Source: Halpernia frigidisoli (GTDB taxonomy: Bacteria; Bacteroidota; Bacteroidia; Flavobacteriales; Weeksellaceae). From it: DNA of 64,000 nt. The notes beneath the pieces were generated by a model, which saw nothing but the letters and a program-made list of their open reading frames with translations, was not told the origin of the DNA and ran no database searches. The stretch spans positions 558,001-622,000 of the forward strand of contig NZ_FOQT01000001.1 in assembly GCF_900113805.1 (NCBI RefSeq), in the 5' to 3' direction. Of this stretch, positions 42,469 through 51,734 are shown piece by piece (position 1 is the stretch's first letter; each line of letters opens with the position of its first letter). Both the position numbers and the translations under genes were made by a program.

Positions 42469-45071
42469 TAGAAGACAATTCTCAAGAAGAAGACAGCTTA
42501 AAGAAAGTTTCCGGACTTTACCAGGATTGGTTTTTAGATTATGCCTCTTATGTAATTTTAGACCGCGCAATCCCCTCAATTTTTGATGGTTTTAAACCCG
42601 TTCAGCGTAGAATTATGCATTCAATGCGTGAGTTGGAAGATGGCCGTTACAATAAAGTAGCGAATATCGTGGGAAATACCATGAAATACCATCCACATGG
42701 CGATGCGTCGATCACTGATGCGATGGTTCAGATTGGGCAAAAAGATATTTTAATTGACACCCAGGGAAACTGGGGAAATATTTACACCGGAGATTCTGCA
42801 GCTGCTGCAAGATATATTGAAGCGAGATTAACGCCTTTTGCTTTGGAAGTTGTGTTTAATCCAAAAACTACGGAATGGAGCAAATCTTATGATGGTAGAA
42901 ATAATGAACCTGTTGATTTGCCGGTTAAATTTCCTTTACTTTTAGCGCAAGGCGTTGAAGGAATTGGTGTTGGACTTTCCACCAAGATTATGCCGCACAA
43001 TTTTAATGAATTAATCGCTGCTTCGATAAATCATTTAAAAGGCAAAAAATTTGAATTATTTCCAGATTTTTTAACCGGCGGACTTTTAGATGTTGCGAAT
43101 TACAACGATGGCGAAAGAGGTTCAAAACTCCGCACTAGAGCCAGAATTATCCAAAAAGACAAACACACGCTTTGCATTACAGAATTACCTTTTGGTAGAA
43201 ATACAGGCGATTTAATTGACAGCGTCATTAAAGCCAACGAAAAAGGTAAAATTAAAATTAAAAAAATTGAAGACAATACTTCTGATGTTGTTGAAATTAA
43301 TATTTATCTAAATAGTGATGTTTCGCCGGACAAAACGATAGATGCACTTTACGCATTCACAGATTGTGAAATTCCTATTTCGCCAAATGCTTGTGTAATT
43401 GTCGGCAATAAACCGATGTTTCTTACCGTTTCAGAAATTCTACGTAGAAATACAGAATTTACGCGGGATTTACTTCAAAAAGAATTAGAAATAGAACTTT
43501 TTGAACTTCAGGAAAAATGGCACTTTGCAAGTCTCGAAAAAATATTTATTGAAAACGAAATTTACCAGGAAATAAAAAACCGCGCTTCAAAAGAAGAAGT
43601 TTATGCAGCGGTAGATTTAGCCTTAAAACCTTTTACCAAAAATCTTTTACGCGAAGTTACCACAGAAGATATTATCAGATTAACGGAACTTCCTTTCATG
43701 AAAATTTCCCGTTATGACCAGGATAAAGCGCAGGATAATATTGTTGGATTAGAAGGAAAAATGGAAGAGGTAAAACACCATTTGGCTAATTTAACAGCGT
43801 ATGCGATTGCATATTATGAAAATATTCAAAAAAAATACGGCAAAAACCGCGAGCGTAAAACGGAATTACGAATGTTTGAGACCATCGATGCTTCAAAAGT
43901 AGCCGTCGCAAACGAAAAATTCTACGCTAATTTTGAAGAAGGTTTTATTGGAACTTCGCTCAAAAAAGACCAATATTTATTTGACTGTTCAGATATTGAT
44001 GACATCATTATTTTCCGGAAAGATGGCGTGATGCAGGTCGTAAAAGTAGAAGCAAAAACTTTCGTTGGCAAAGATTTGCTTCATGTTGGTATTTTCAAAA
44101 AAGGTGATACACGCACAGTTTACAATATGATTTACCGCGAAGGGAAAGTTGGACCTTATTATATGAAACGCTTTGCAGTCACTTCTATCACAAGAAATAC
44201 AGAATATTTCTTAGCTTCTGAGGTAAAAGGTTCAGAAATGCTTTACTTTTCAGCCAATCCGAATGGTGAAGCAGAATTGGTAAGTATTTTATTAAAACCA
44301 AATGCGCGCGTTCGTAAAAATAAAATTGATATCGATTTCTCTGAATTGGCTATTAAAGGTAGAAATTCCAAAGGAAATTTAGTGACGAAATATGCGGTAA
44401 AAAAAGTAGATCTTAAAGAAGAAGGACATTCAACATTAGCACCTCGTAAAATCTGGTTTGATGACACGGTACGTCGCTTAAATGCCGATGCACGCGGAAA
44501 TTTACTCGGAACTTTTAAGGGCGACGATAAAATTTTGTTAGTCAATTCTCATGGTGAAGCGAAACTTATTTCCTTTGATCTTCAAAACCGTTTTGATGAT
44601 GAATACTTGATTTTAGAAAAATGGAAGCCGGAACAGCCGCTTTCCTGCATCTATTATGATGGAGAAAAACAGATCTATTTCGTTAAAAGATTTTTACTGG
44701 AAAACACATCAAATGTTCAAACTTTTTTCCCTTCCGAACATCCGAAATCTTTTGTGGAAATAATTATAACAGATTCTAATGCAACCGCAGAATTGATTTT
44801 CGCCAAAGAAAAAGGCAAGGAGAAAGAAAATGAAACCATCAATATTGATGAATTTATTTCCGTTAAAGGTATTAAAGCTTTAGGAAATCAATTAACAAGA
44901 GACAAAATAAAAGACATCAAAATAGAAATTCCTGAACCGACGGAAGAATTTAATCCAGGATTCGACGAAGTAGAATACACCGAAGGACACGTCAGTTTCA
45001 TTGACCACGATGTTAAAGATGAAGATTTCCCGGAAGAGGGAAGTATAGGTTCGCTTTTTGGTGAGGAATAA
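42465..45071 (+). CDS. parC: DNA topoisomerase IV subunit A
   Basis: 868 residues. The catalytic tyrosine is Y117 in AAAARYIEARL. The quinolone region reads HPHGDASITDA (residues 76-86), with Ala at position 81 where many ParC/GyrA have Ser; this is usual in flavobacterial ParC. The C-terminal beta-pinwheel has GRNSKGNLVTKY where gyrase would have its GyrA box QRRGGKG, so it is ParC and not GyrA. A long acidic tail (FPEEGSIGSLFGEE) ends the protein. Third gene of the parE-membrane protein-parC operon. Confidence 0.94.
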   Translation: MIEDNSQEEDSLKKVSGLYQDWFLDYASYVILDRAIPSIFDGFKPVQRRIMHSMRELEDGRYNKVANIVGNTMKYHPHGDASITDAMVQIGQKDILIDTQGNWGNIYTGDSAAAARYIEARLTPFALEVVFNPKTTEWSKSYDGRNNEPVDLPVKFPLLLAQGVEGIGVGLSTKIMPHNFNELIAASINHLKGKKFELFPDFLTGGLLDVANYNDGERGSKLRTRARIIQKDKHTLCITELPFGRNTGDLIDSVIKANEKGKIKIKKIEDNTSDVVEINIYLNSDVSPDKTIDALYAFTDCEIPISPNACVIVGNKPMFLTVSEILRRNTEFTRDLLQKELEIELFELQEKWHFASLEKIFIENEIYQEIKNRASKEEVYAAVDLALKPFTKNLLREVTTEDIIRLTELPFMKISRYDQDKAQDNIVGLEGKMEEVKHHLANLTAYAIAYYENIQKKYGKNRERKTELRMFETIDASKVAVANEKFYANFEEGFIGTSLKKDQYLFDCSDIDDIIIFRKDGVMQVVKVEAKTFVGKDLLHVGIFKKGDTRTVYNMIYREGKVGPYYMKRFAVTSITRNTEYFLASEVKGSEMLYFSANPNGEAELVSILLKPNARVRKNKIDIDFSELAIKGRNSKGNLVTKYAVKKVDLKEEGHSTLAPRKIWFDDTVRRLNADARGNLLGTFKGDDKILLVNSHGEAKLISFDLQNRFDDEYLILEKWKPEQPLSCIYYDGEKQIYFVKRFLLENTSNVQTFFPSEHPKSFVEIIITDSNATAELIFAKEKGKEKENETINIDEFISVKGIKALGNQLTRDKIKDIKIEIPEPTEEFNPGFDEVEYTEGHVSFIDHDVKDEDFPEEGSIGSLFGEE

Positions 45072-45185
45072 TATTTAGCAAACAAAAAAAATTTCCGCAT
45101 CTTTTGCAAACTTTTGAGAGAAAGACACAATAAAACTTTTGCAACTTTTGCGGTAAACAATTTTATTAAAGTAAAGAAAAACTAT

Positions 45186-45842
45186 ATGGCACCCATTTTA
45201 ATTATAATCATCGCCGCGACTGCAATTTTTAGTTATTACGGCTGGCAAAATCCACATATTTTTGAAAAATATAAATTCAACGTAGGCGCAATTTTAAGAA
45301 ATAAAGAATATGTAAGGCTCGTTTCTGCAGGATTTTTACATGCAGATCCGATGCACTTGATCTTTAATATGTTAACGCTTTACTTTTTTGGGCCAGTCGT
45401 TTTACAGGTTTTCGGACCTATTGGTTTTTTAATTATTTATTTTGGTTCGGTCATTTTGGGCAATGCGTTTTCGCTTTATTTATACAAAAATCAAGCTTGG
45501 TACTCCGCGATTGGTGCCAGTGGTGGCGTTTCGGGGATTTTATTCGCGGCAATCGGGATAATTCCTTCCATGCCGATCTACTTCTTTTTTATTCCGATAG
45601 GTATTCCCGGCTTTCTTTTTGGCTTCGGTTATTTTGCTTATTCGGTTTATTCTATGCTCAATCCGCGCGTAAACGACAATATTGGTCACGCAGCGCATTT
45701 AGGTGGCGCCGCTTTTGGCTTGGTTTACGCAGTGGTTTTTCAGCCCGTAGAAGCAATTCAGAACGCTCTATTTTTGTTTATTATGGCTTTACCACTAATT
45801 TACATGGCATATGTGGTTTTTGTGCAGAAGAAAATTCTTTAA
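45186..45842 (+). CDS. Rhomboid intramembrane serine protease
   Basis: 218 residues from the ATG at 45186; the longer frame from 45114 starts with a repetitive non-membrane stretch (acttttgc repeats) and is rejected. About six membrane helices. The catalytic serine is in GASGGVSG and the catalytic histidine in GHAAHLGG; the helix-1 region HADPMHLIFNM carries the conserved HxxxN-type loop. Rhomboids cleave membrane proteins inside the bilayer; substrate unknown. It lies 114 nt after parC and has no partner. Confidence 0.9.
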   Translation: MAPILIIIIAATAIFSYYGWQNPHIFEKYKFNVGAILRNKEYVRLVSAGFLHADPMHLIFNMLTLYFFGPVVLQVFGPIGFLIIYFGSVILGNAFSLYLYKNQAWYSAIGASGGVSGILFAAIGIIPSMPIYFFFIPIGIPGFLFGFGYFAYSVYSMLNPRVNDNIGHAAHLGGAAFGLVYAVVFQPVEAIQNALFLFIMALPLIYMAYVVFVQKKIL

Positions 45843-45850
45843 AATATTTA

Positions 45851-45960
45851 GGAGCAACACGGTGATGCTGTCTCCGAATAGTGTTCCCGCTGTCCACTAT
45901 ATCTTTTTTGCCGCTCGCTTCGCTCGCGCCAAAAAAGGATGCCGTTTCCATCGGGGCTAG
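45851..45960 (-). ncRNA. Structured intergenic element, copy B (diverged relative)
   Basis: Minus strand: TAGCCCCGATGGAAACGGCATCC, then TTTTTTG ... CAAAAAAG around a GC-rich loop with AAGCGAGCG, then ATATAGTGGACAGCGGGAAC. This is the variant I associate most closely with the Flavo-1 motif of Flavobacterium genomes. It shares the CCCGA start, the T6/A6 stem and the GGGAAC end with copies A, C, D and E, but its outer stem partner is not evident. Confidence 0.5.
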
Positions 45961-46030
45961 AAATAAAGGTTATTTTTTTGTCCACCATTGCACAATAACC
46001 ATTTTTAAAAAGAATATAAAAATCAACTAA

Positions 46031-46606
46031 ATGTCAGAACTTCATTTTCAGCATCAAATTTTCGATAAAATAAATGCAACTGAAAATCCTTTTGTTAAAG
46101 CAGAATATGAAAACTGCACCTTCAAAAACTGTAATTTTAATGAGTTTGATTTTAGTGGCTATAAATTTTTAGATTGTGATTTTTCAGATTGTGATCTAAG
46201 TTTAGCAAAAGTCAACGATACTGTCTTTCGGGAAATTCGCTTTAAAGACTGCAAAATGCTCGGACTTCAATTTGAAAGATGCAACACTTTTGGACTTGCA
46301 TTTTCTTTTCAAAATTGCCAGTTAAACCATTCTTCTTTTTTTCAACTTACCCTTCGTAAAACCACTTTTAAAGAATGTCAGCTAAGAGAAATTGATTTTT
46401 CAGAAGCAGATTTCAGCAATTCAAACTTTTTAGAATGTGATCTTTCTCAATCTGTTTTTCAAAATACAAATCTTGAAAAAGCTGATTTTACTAGTTCCTA
46501 TAATTATTCAATCGATCCGGAAAACAACCGCATAAAAGGCGCAAAGTTTTCATTATCGGGAATCACGGGACTTTTAGATAAATATCAGATTAAAATAGAA
46601 TCGTAA
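46031..46606 (+). CDS. Pentapeptide-repeat protein
   Basis: 191 residues. Almost the whole protein is a run of A(D/N)LxX pentapeptides (FKNCNF, DFSGYKFLDCDF, FKECQLREIDF, ADFSNSNFLECDL), expected to fold into a right-handed quadrilateral beta-helix. The C-terminal ASYNYSIDPENNRIKGAKF block is typical of Bacteroidota members. Qnr- and MfpA-type relatives mimic DNA and protect type II topoisomerases; position next to parE/parC is suggestive, but the family is broad. Convergent with the transporter gene. Confidence 0.83.
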   Translation: MSELHFQHQIFDKINATENPFVKAEYENCTFKNCNFNEFDFSGYKFLDCDFSDCDLSLAKVNDTVFREIRFKDCKMLGLQFERCNTFGLAFSFQNCQLNHSSFFQLTLRKTTFKECQLREIDFSEADFSNSNFLECDLSQSVFQNTNLEKADFTSSYNYSIDPENNRIKGAKFSLSGITGLLDKYQIKIES

Positions 46607-46618
46607 TTTTTTCGTTGA

Positions 46619-47596
46619 CTAATCTTCATTTAAAATTTCGGGCAAAACTTTATTTTTTTTCTTCAGATTCATTACCACAATAGCAGTAATAATTAAGATT
46701 ATGCCGATCCATTGAGAAAGCGCGACTTGCTCATGAAGCAGAAAGAAAGCCATCAATACTGAAACCGGCAATTCCAAAGAAGAAACAATACTCCCCAAAC
46801 CAATTCCCGTCAAAGGAAATCCCGCATTTAACAAAAGCGGCGGAATTACCGTCCCAAATAGAGACAAGACAATTCCCCATTTTAAAAATATCGAGTAATT
46901 AAAAACTTTCGGCGTAGAAAAAATTCCCATCATCTGATTAAAACTTTCCGACTGTGATGGACTTATTTGAGTGATTATTGTAAAAATTAAGACTAGAATT
47001 CCGCCACCAAAAAGCATATACAAACTTCTTTGTGGCGCCGAAATATTTGTTGCAATGCTGTTTGCCGTAAACATTGTTGTCGTAAAAGAAGCGGCCGCCA
47101 AAAGTCCAAAAAAGATTCCTAAAGGATTTAAGTGCGCGGAAGTATTCATTAAATTAGTTGCCAAAGCGGTTCCTATCAAAACAATTATTACAGAAATGAT
47201 CTTTAATTTTGAAGGTAATTTTTTTTCAAGTATCATTTCCAGCAAAACGCCCATCCAAACTGTTTGCATGAGCAAAACGATCGCAATAGAAACCGGAATA
47301 TCAAATTTTACTGCCAAATAATAAAAGATACTTGTTAATCCTGTGGAACTTCCCGCCAACATCAATTGTTTGATGTTTTTTGGTGAAGCTTTTTCTGCTG
47401 AATTTTTATTTTTTATGCGTAGAAATAAATTGATCAAAAGCATTCCGATAATACCAAAAGCAAATTGGGCAAATGTAATTTCGGCGGTCGTATAACCTTC
47501 TTTATAAGCTAATTTTACAAAAGTCGCAAGCATTCCATAGCTTGTAGCGCCTAATGCAACAAGGAAAACGCCTTTTAATACTGAGTTTTTTACCAT
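46619..47596 (-). CDS. EamA/DMT-superfamily transporter
   Basis: 325 residues with ten hydrophobic segments in two EamA halves (GATSYGMLATFVKLAY near the start, SLELPVSVLMAFFLLHEQVALSQWIG near the end). Such proteins export amino acids or other metabolites from the inner membrane; specificity cannot be assigned. Single gene with a -7 box just upstream; its 3' end meets the pentapeptide gene with 12 nt in between. Confidence 0.87.
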   Translation of the reverse strand: MVKNSVLKGVFLVALGATSYGMLATFVKLAYKEGYTTAEITFAQFAFGIIGMLLINLFLRIKNKNSAEKASPKNIKQLMLAGSSTGLTSIFYYLAVKFDIPVSIAIVLLMQTVWMGVLLEMILEKKLPSKLKIISVIIVLIGTALATNLMNTSAHLNPLGIFFGLLAAASFTTTMFTANSIATNISAPQRSLYMLFGGGILVLIFTIITQISPSQSESFNQMMGIFSTPKVFNYSIFLKWGIVLSLFGTVIPPLLLNAGFPLTGIGLGSIVSSLELPVSVLMAFFLLHEQVALSQWIGIILIITAIVVMNLKKKNKVLPEILNED

Positions 47597-47616
47597 TTTT
47601 TATTTTGAAAAGGCGA

Positions 47617-47624
47617 CAAAGATA
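47617..47624 (-). promoter_or_regulatory. Candidate -7 box of the EamA gene
   Basis: Minus strand TATCTTTG, an exact TAnnTTTG; leader about 14-20 nt. No -33 TTTG at the right spacing. Confidence 0.45.
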
Positions 47625-47680
47625 CTGATTTAGCTTTTAGGCTGTATTTTTAATTTATGATTTTGAGAATGTTAAAATTT

Positions 47681-48556
47681 TTATTTTATAACAAAAATAA
47701 AACGGTCATTTCCAGACATATCTTTCAATAATTCTGAATGCGAGAAATTTTGAAATAATGCTAAAGTTTCTTTTCCTAATTTTTGATTGATCTCTAAAAA
47801 AATCTGTCCGTTATCGTTTAAAAATTGTTTTGCGTCTTCTGCAATTTTCTTGTAAAAAATTAATGGGTCAGAAGTAGGAGAGAAGAGCGCAATTTTTGGC
47901 TCTTTATTTTTCACAGAATCTTCTATCTCATTTTCTTCATTTAGCCCAATATAAGGTGGGTTTGAAATGATGACATCATATTTTTCAGATAGATTATTTG
48001 ATAAATAGTCTCCAAAAATAAAATCTATTTTTAGATCATAATTTTCAGCATTTTGCTTTGCGATTTCAAGCGCTTCTTGGGAAAAATCAATGGAAGAAAT
48101 TTCAGCATCCTGGAAATATTTTTTTAAAATTATTGGAATTATTCCGCTTCCAGTTCCGATATCTAATATTTTAAAACTTTTATCGTAATTATCACTTTTT
48201 AATTCCTGAATATTTTTTCGTGATTCTTTTATCTTTCTTATCGCCAATTCTAATAATTCTTCGGTTTCCGGTCTGGGAATTAAAACGGCTGACGAAACTT
48301 TGAAATTTAAACCAAAAAATTCACTTTTACCCAAAATATATTGATAAGGAATTTCATTTTTAAGTTGCTTTAAAATATCTAAAAAGTAGTTTGAAATATC
48401 ACCTGAAAGTTTGCTTGATAAATTATTTCTTAATTCAATCTTTGAAAAATTTAATTTTTCTTCCACAAAAATCGAAAATAATTCTAAAATTTCTGAAAGG
48501 GTATAAATTTCAGAAAGTTCCGCTGAAAAAGTTGACTTTAATTTTTCTAATGTCAT
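47681..48556 (-). CDS. prmC: Release-factor glutamine methyltransferase
   Basis: 291 residues. PrmC domain order: N-terminal helical domain with YQYILGKSEFFGLNF, then PRPETEELLEL, SAM motif I ILDIGTGSGIIPI, and the signature NPPYIGLNEEN that binds the target glutamine. It methylates the GGQ glutamine of release factors 1 and 2. The start lies 5 nt downstream of the yaaA gene's stop on the same strand, so they form a two-gene unit. Confidence 0.93.
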   Translation of the reverse strand: MTLEKLKSTFSAELSEIYTLSEILELFSIFVEEKLNFSKIELRNNLSSKLSGDISNYFLDILKQLKNEIPYQYILGKSEFFGLNFKVSSAVLIPRPETEELLELAIRKIKESRKNIQELKSDNYDKSFKILDIGTGSGIIPIILKKYFQDAEISSIDFSQEALEIAKQNAENYDLKIDFIFGDYLSNNLSEKYDVIISNPPYIGLNEENEIEDSVKNKEPKIALFSPTSDPLIFYKKIAEDAKQFLNDNGQIFLEINQKLGKETLALFQNFSHSELLKDMSGNDRFIFVIK

Positions 48557-48561
48557 TATAA

Positions 48562-49320
48562 CTATCGTGTGAAAACTAAATTTTTTGGCTTCGAAAGTGA
48601 TTCATCAAAGAGATATCTATCGACGTTGAATGCTTTGATGTCGTTCAAGGTTTTGGCGTTGGTTTCCGCGCAAAATCTTGCCAGTAATCCTCTCGCATGC
48701 TTTGTGTAAACTACGATGGTTTTTGGTTTACCATTGCGGATTTCCTTAAATTCGACATTTACGATATGATCTTTTAATTCTTTTTGATCAACAGCTTTAA
48801 AATATTCTGTGCTGGCAACATTTAAAAGTATTTCGCCTTTTTTTAATTCAGATTTTAATTCCGCGGTTATTTTATTTTGCCAGAAATCATAAAGATTTTT
48901 ATTCCTTTCAAAATTAAATGACCGTCCCATTTCAAGTCTGTAAGGCATAATTTTATCTGACGGACGAAGCAAACCGTACAATCCTGAAAGCATTCTGAAA
49001 TTTTTCTGTAAATAATCAACTGCTTTCTCGTCCAAATTTTCAACTTCCAGGCCTTTGTAAACTTCACCATTAAAAGAATAAATAGCTTGAGAACTTTCTT
49101 TTAATGCTGGTTTTGAATTCCATTTTTGATTTCTCTGCCAGTTTTCATCAGCTAATTTTTGAGAAATATCCATTAATTCCATCAGGAACTTTGGATTTTT
49201 TGGCCTTAAATTTTTTTGTATTAATTCTGCTTCTTCGATAAATTTTGGTGTGGTACTTCTTAAAGGTGTTTTTAAAGTATTAAATTTCATCAATTTGGCA
49301 GGCGAACTTATAATTTTCAT
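48562..49320 (-). CDS. yaaA: Peroxide-stress protein YaaA
   Basis: 252 residues, typical length. Begins MKIISSPAKLM, the family's diagnostic start, and has SGLYGLLRPSDKIMPYRLEMG and VVYTKHARGLLARFCAE. YaaA limits iron-driven oxidative damage in E. coli by an unclear DNA-binding activity. Upstream of prmC in a two-gene unit. Confidence 0.94.
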   Translation of the reverse strand: MKIISSPAKLMKFNTLKTPLRSTTPKFIEEAELIQKNLRPKNPKFLMELMDISQKLADENWQRNQKWNSKPALKESSQAIYSFNGEVYKGLEVENLDEKAVDYLQKNFRMLSGLYGLLRPSDKIMPYRLEMGRSFNFERNKNLYDFWQNKITAELKSELKKGEILLNVASTEYFKAVDQKELKDHIVNVEFKEIRNGKPKTIVVYTKHARGLLARFCAETNAKTLNDIKAFNVDRYLFDESLSKPKNLVFTR

Positions 49321-49415
49321 TTGATAATTAGTTGAGATAAAAACGTGTTTTTATGATTGTTGAAAGTGGAAATATACCATTTCTCCTTGTAAATGTCAGT
49401 GATTTTGGGCAAACA

Positions 49416-49495
49416 TTGCGCCCCGACTTGAGTGGAACTCCTTTTTTTTGCATTTGAAAAAAAAGAGTGGGAACGGAAGGCGGAAATGTGCGCCA
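49416..49495 (+). ncRNA. Structured intergenic element, copy C
   Basis: GCGC-CCCGAC-TTGAGTGGAACTCC, T-run, CATTTG loop, A-run, GAGTGGGAACGGAAGG, GTGCGCC. The outer stem is GCGC/GCGC; a second GGCGCCC at 49534 could extend it. It lies between the yaaA promoter side and the YciO-family gene 3' end, opposite in direction to both. Confidence 0.55.
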
Positions 49496-49548
49496 AAATA
49501 AATTAATAGATGAACATTCGACAAAGTCAAATTGGCGCCCAAATAATT

Positions 49549-50160
49549 CTAGATAATTCCTTTTCCCTGACGTATGATTTCCGGTTCACCGCTGGTAAGA
49601 TCAACAATAGTCGACGCAACATTGTCGCCGTAACCCGAGTCAATTACGAGGTCTACAAATTTATCGTATTTCTCAGCGATCAATTCCGGATCTGTAGAAT
49701 ATTCTAAAACATCATCGTCGTCATGTATTGACGTAGAAGCAATGGGATGGCCCAGTTTCTCGACAATCATTTTTGGAACAGAATGGTTTGGAACTCTGAT
49801 GCCGATGGTTTTTTTGCCTTTGTAAGCGAGCGGTAGATTTTTGCTTGCTTCAAGAATAAAAGTGAACGGACCGGGCAGATGATTTTTTAAAAAACGGAAA
49901 ACTGGCGTGTCAAGAGCTTTTGTGTAATGCGAAAGATGGCTCAAATCATTACAAATTACTGAAAACTGTGATTTTTCGAGCTTCACAGACTTTAATTCCG
50001 CTAATTTTTCCATGGCTTTTAAGTTAAAAATATCGCAACCTAAAGCATAGATCGTATCTGACGGATAAATGATCAAGCCGCCTGATTTTAAGACTTTTAC
50101 AACTTCGTCCAACAGGTTTTCCTGTGGATTTTCCGGGTAGATTTTTAGGATTTTTGCCAT
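49549..50160 (-). CDS. Sua5/YciO/YrdC family protein, YciO-like
   Basis: 203 residues. Nucleotide-binding core: YPSDTIYALGCDIFNLKAM, SQFSVICNDLSHLS, KKTIGIRVPNHSVP, ASTSIHDDDD, and STIVDLTSGEPEIIRQGKG. The ALGCD and TPGPF-like loops are closer to YciO than to TsaC. If it carries Sua5 activity it makes threonylcarbamoyl-AMP for the t6A tRNA modification; no other tsa gene is nearby. It starts 91 nt upstream of the initiator tRNA gene, in the opposite direction. Confidence 0.83.
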   Translation of the reverse strand: MAKILKIYPENPQENLLDEVVKVLKSGGLIIYPSDTIYALGCDIFNLKAMEKLAELKSVKLEKSQFSVICNDLSHLSHYTKALDTPVFRFLKNHLPGPFTFILEASKNLPLAYKGKKTIGIRVPNHSVPKMIVEKLGHPIASTSIHDDDDVLEYSTDPELIAEKYDKFVDLVIDSGYGDNVASTIVDLTSGEPEIIRQGKGII

Positions 50161-50208
50161 ATGTAAATTTACTAATTTCTAAATAATAATAAGAATTTTT
50201 CAAAAAAA

Positions 50209-50239
50209 TTTGGAGCGCTAATTTATTATTGTATATTTG
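50209..50239 (+). promoter_or_regulatory. Promoter of the initiator tRNA gene
   Basis: Textbook Bacteroidota promoter: TTTG (50209-50212), exactly 19 nt, TATATTTG (50232-50239). Transcription should start near 50246, about 5 nt before the tRNA. Confidence 0.82.
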
Positions 50240-50250
50240 CACCACAATAA

Positions 50251-50323
<73 letters not shown>

Positions 50324-50327
50324 CTAC

Positions 50328-50360
50328 AAAAGAGAATCAGTTTTGATTCTCTTTTTTTGT
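50328..50360 (+). terminator. Terminator of the tRNA gene
   Basis: AGAGAATCA, short loop, TGATTCTCT, followed by TTTTTTT. Confidence 0.9.
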
Positions 50361-50429
50361 GCGTTAAACATTTAAGTATTTTAATTAATTTAATGCGCAA
50401 AATGCTTTAAATCAATTTATTATAAAAAA

Positions 50430-51734
50430 TTAGTTATTGTCAAGTGCTTTTTTGTAAGCATCAAGTGTTTTGATTCTTGCCTCTTTGTGAACAACCATTG
50501 GTTGAGGATAATCTTCTGTACCAAATTCCGGAACCCATTTTTTAACGTATTTAAAGTCAGGGTCAAATTTTTCCTGCTGAGAAGTTGGATTAAAAATTCT
50601 GAAATAAGGTGCAGAATCGCATCCGGTTCCTGCAGCCCACTGCCAGTTGCCATTATTAGAAGACAATTCGTAATCCAAAAGTTTTTCGGCAAAATAAGCC
50701 TCACCAATTCGCCAGTCGATCAGGAGATCCTTTACCAGAAAACTTGCAGTTATCATTCTTACACGGTTGTGCATAAAACCTGTTTCGTTTAATTCGCGCA
50801 TTCCTGCATCAACAATGGGAAATCCTGTCTTTCCCTCACACCATTTTTCAAGATTAATTTTGCTTTCGCTCCACTTTATACCGTCGTATTTCGGCTTGAA
50901 ATTATGCGTAACTACCTTAGGAAAATGATATAAGATCTGCATAAAGAATTCCCGCCAGATCAGTTCTTTCAAAAAAACCTCATTCAGATCTTCTGTCTCA
51001 GCAACTATTGCGCGAATACTTTTCGTTCCGAATCTCAGATGAATACTTAATCTTGAAGTTTTATCCGCTGCGGGATCATTCCGGTTTTTATCATAATCCT
51101 TTACAAGATCTTTATTTATTTTTTTCGAAGGAAAATGAATATCGGTCTTTTTAAAACCCATTTTTTCTAAGCTAAAATTTTTAGGTTTTAAATCTAATAG
51201 CTTGTTAAGGTTTTTCTCTGATGCAAAACTTTTTGGAGGATTTTTCTGAAAATTTTCCAGCCAAATTTTGGAATAAGGCGTATAAATGGTGTACGGCGAT
51301 TTATCCGACTTTAAAACTTCATCTTTATGAAAAATTACCTGATCTTTAAAGAGATCAAATTCAATATTTTTTTCAGCTAAAAATTTAGAAATATTTTTGT
51401 CGCGTTCTATGGCTTGTGGCTCATAATCTTCATTTGCAAAAACTTTAACAATATCAAATTTTGAAGTTAATTCTTCAAAAACTGTTAAAGCTTCACCGTG
51501 GTAATATTGAATTCCCTTTCCAGTTTTGTCTAATTTCTCGTTTAAATCTTCAAGCTGATCAAAGATAAATTCAACTCTTGCATCAAATTTTGAAGGCAAT
51601 TTTGAAAGAATTTCTGTGTCAAAAATAAATATGGGGAGAACATTTTCGTCAGCCGTTAAAGCTTGAAATAAAGCATGATTATCATCTAAACGCAAATCGC
51701 GTCGAAACCAAAAGATATTAATTTTATCCGTCAT
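50430..51734 (-). CDS. phrB: Cryptochrome/deoxyribodipyrimidine photolyase, class I CPD type
   Basis: 434 residues. N-terminal alpha/beta domain FWFRRDLRLDDNHAL, then the helical FAD domain with WREFFMQILYHFP, GMRELNETGFMHNRVRM, FLVKDLLIDWRIGE, and the C-terminal NGNWQWAAGTGCDSAPYFRIFNP FAD and DNA-lesion site. It repairs UV pyrimidine dimers with blue light. It overlaps the MarR regulator gene by 4 nt and is the last gene of a leftward four-gene unit next to the pigment genes. Confidence 0.95.
   Translation of the reverse strand: MTDKINIFWFRRDLRLDDNHALFQALTADENVLPIFIFDTEILSKLPSKFDARVEFIFDQLEDLNEKLDKTGKGIQYYHGEALTVFEELTSKFDIVKVFANEDYEPQAIERDKNISKFLAEKNIEFDLFKDQVIFHKDEVLKSDKSPYTIYTPYSKIWLENFQKNPPKSFASEKNLNKLLDLKPKNFSLEKMGFKKTDIHFPSKKINKDLVKDYDKNRNDPAADKTSRLSIHLRFGTKSIRAIVAETEDLNEVFLKELIWREFFMQILYHFPKVVTHNFKPKYDGIKWSESKINLEKWCEGKTGFPIVDAGMRELNETGFMHNRVRMITASFLVKDLLIDWRIGEAYFAEKLLDYELSSNNGNWQWAAGTGCDSAPYFRIFNPTSQQEKFDPDFKYVKKWVPEFGTEDYPQPMVVHKEARIKTLDAYKKALDNN

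Noticed and set aside
45085-45165. Repeated acttttgc units before the rhomboid start as a regulatory array
   Set aside because: Low-complexity and irregular in spacing; probably a common spacer sequence of this genome.
45497-45865. Rightward ORF of 122 codons inside the rhomboid gene
   Set aside because: Another frame of a confirmed membrane protease gene, arginine/phenylalanine-rich without domain.
49501-49548. Second copy of a structured element next to copy C
   Set aside because: Only the GGCGCCC end is present; it may be an alternative outer-stem partner of copy C rather than a separate element.
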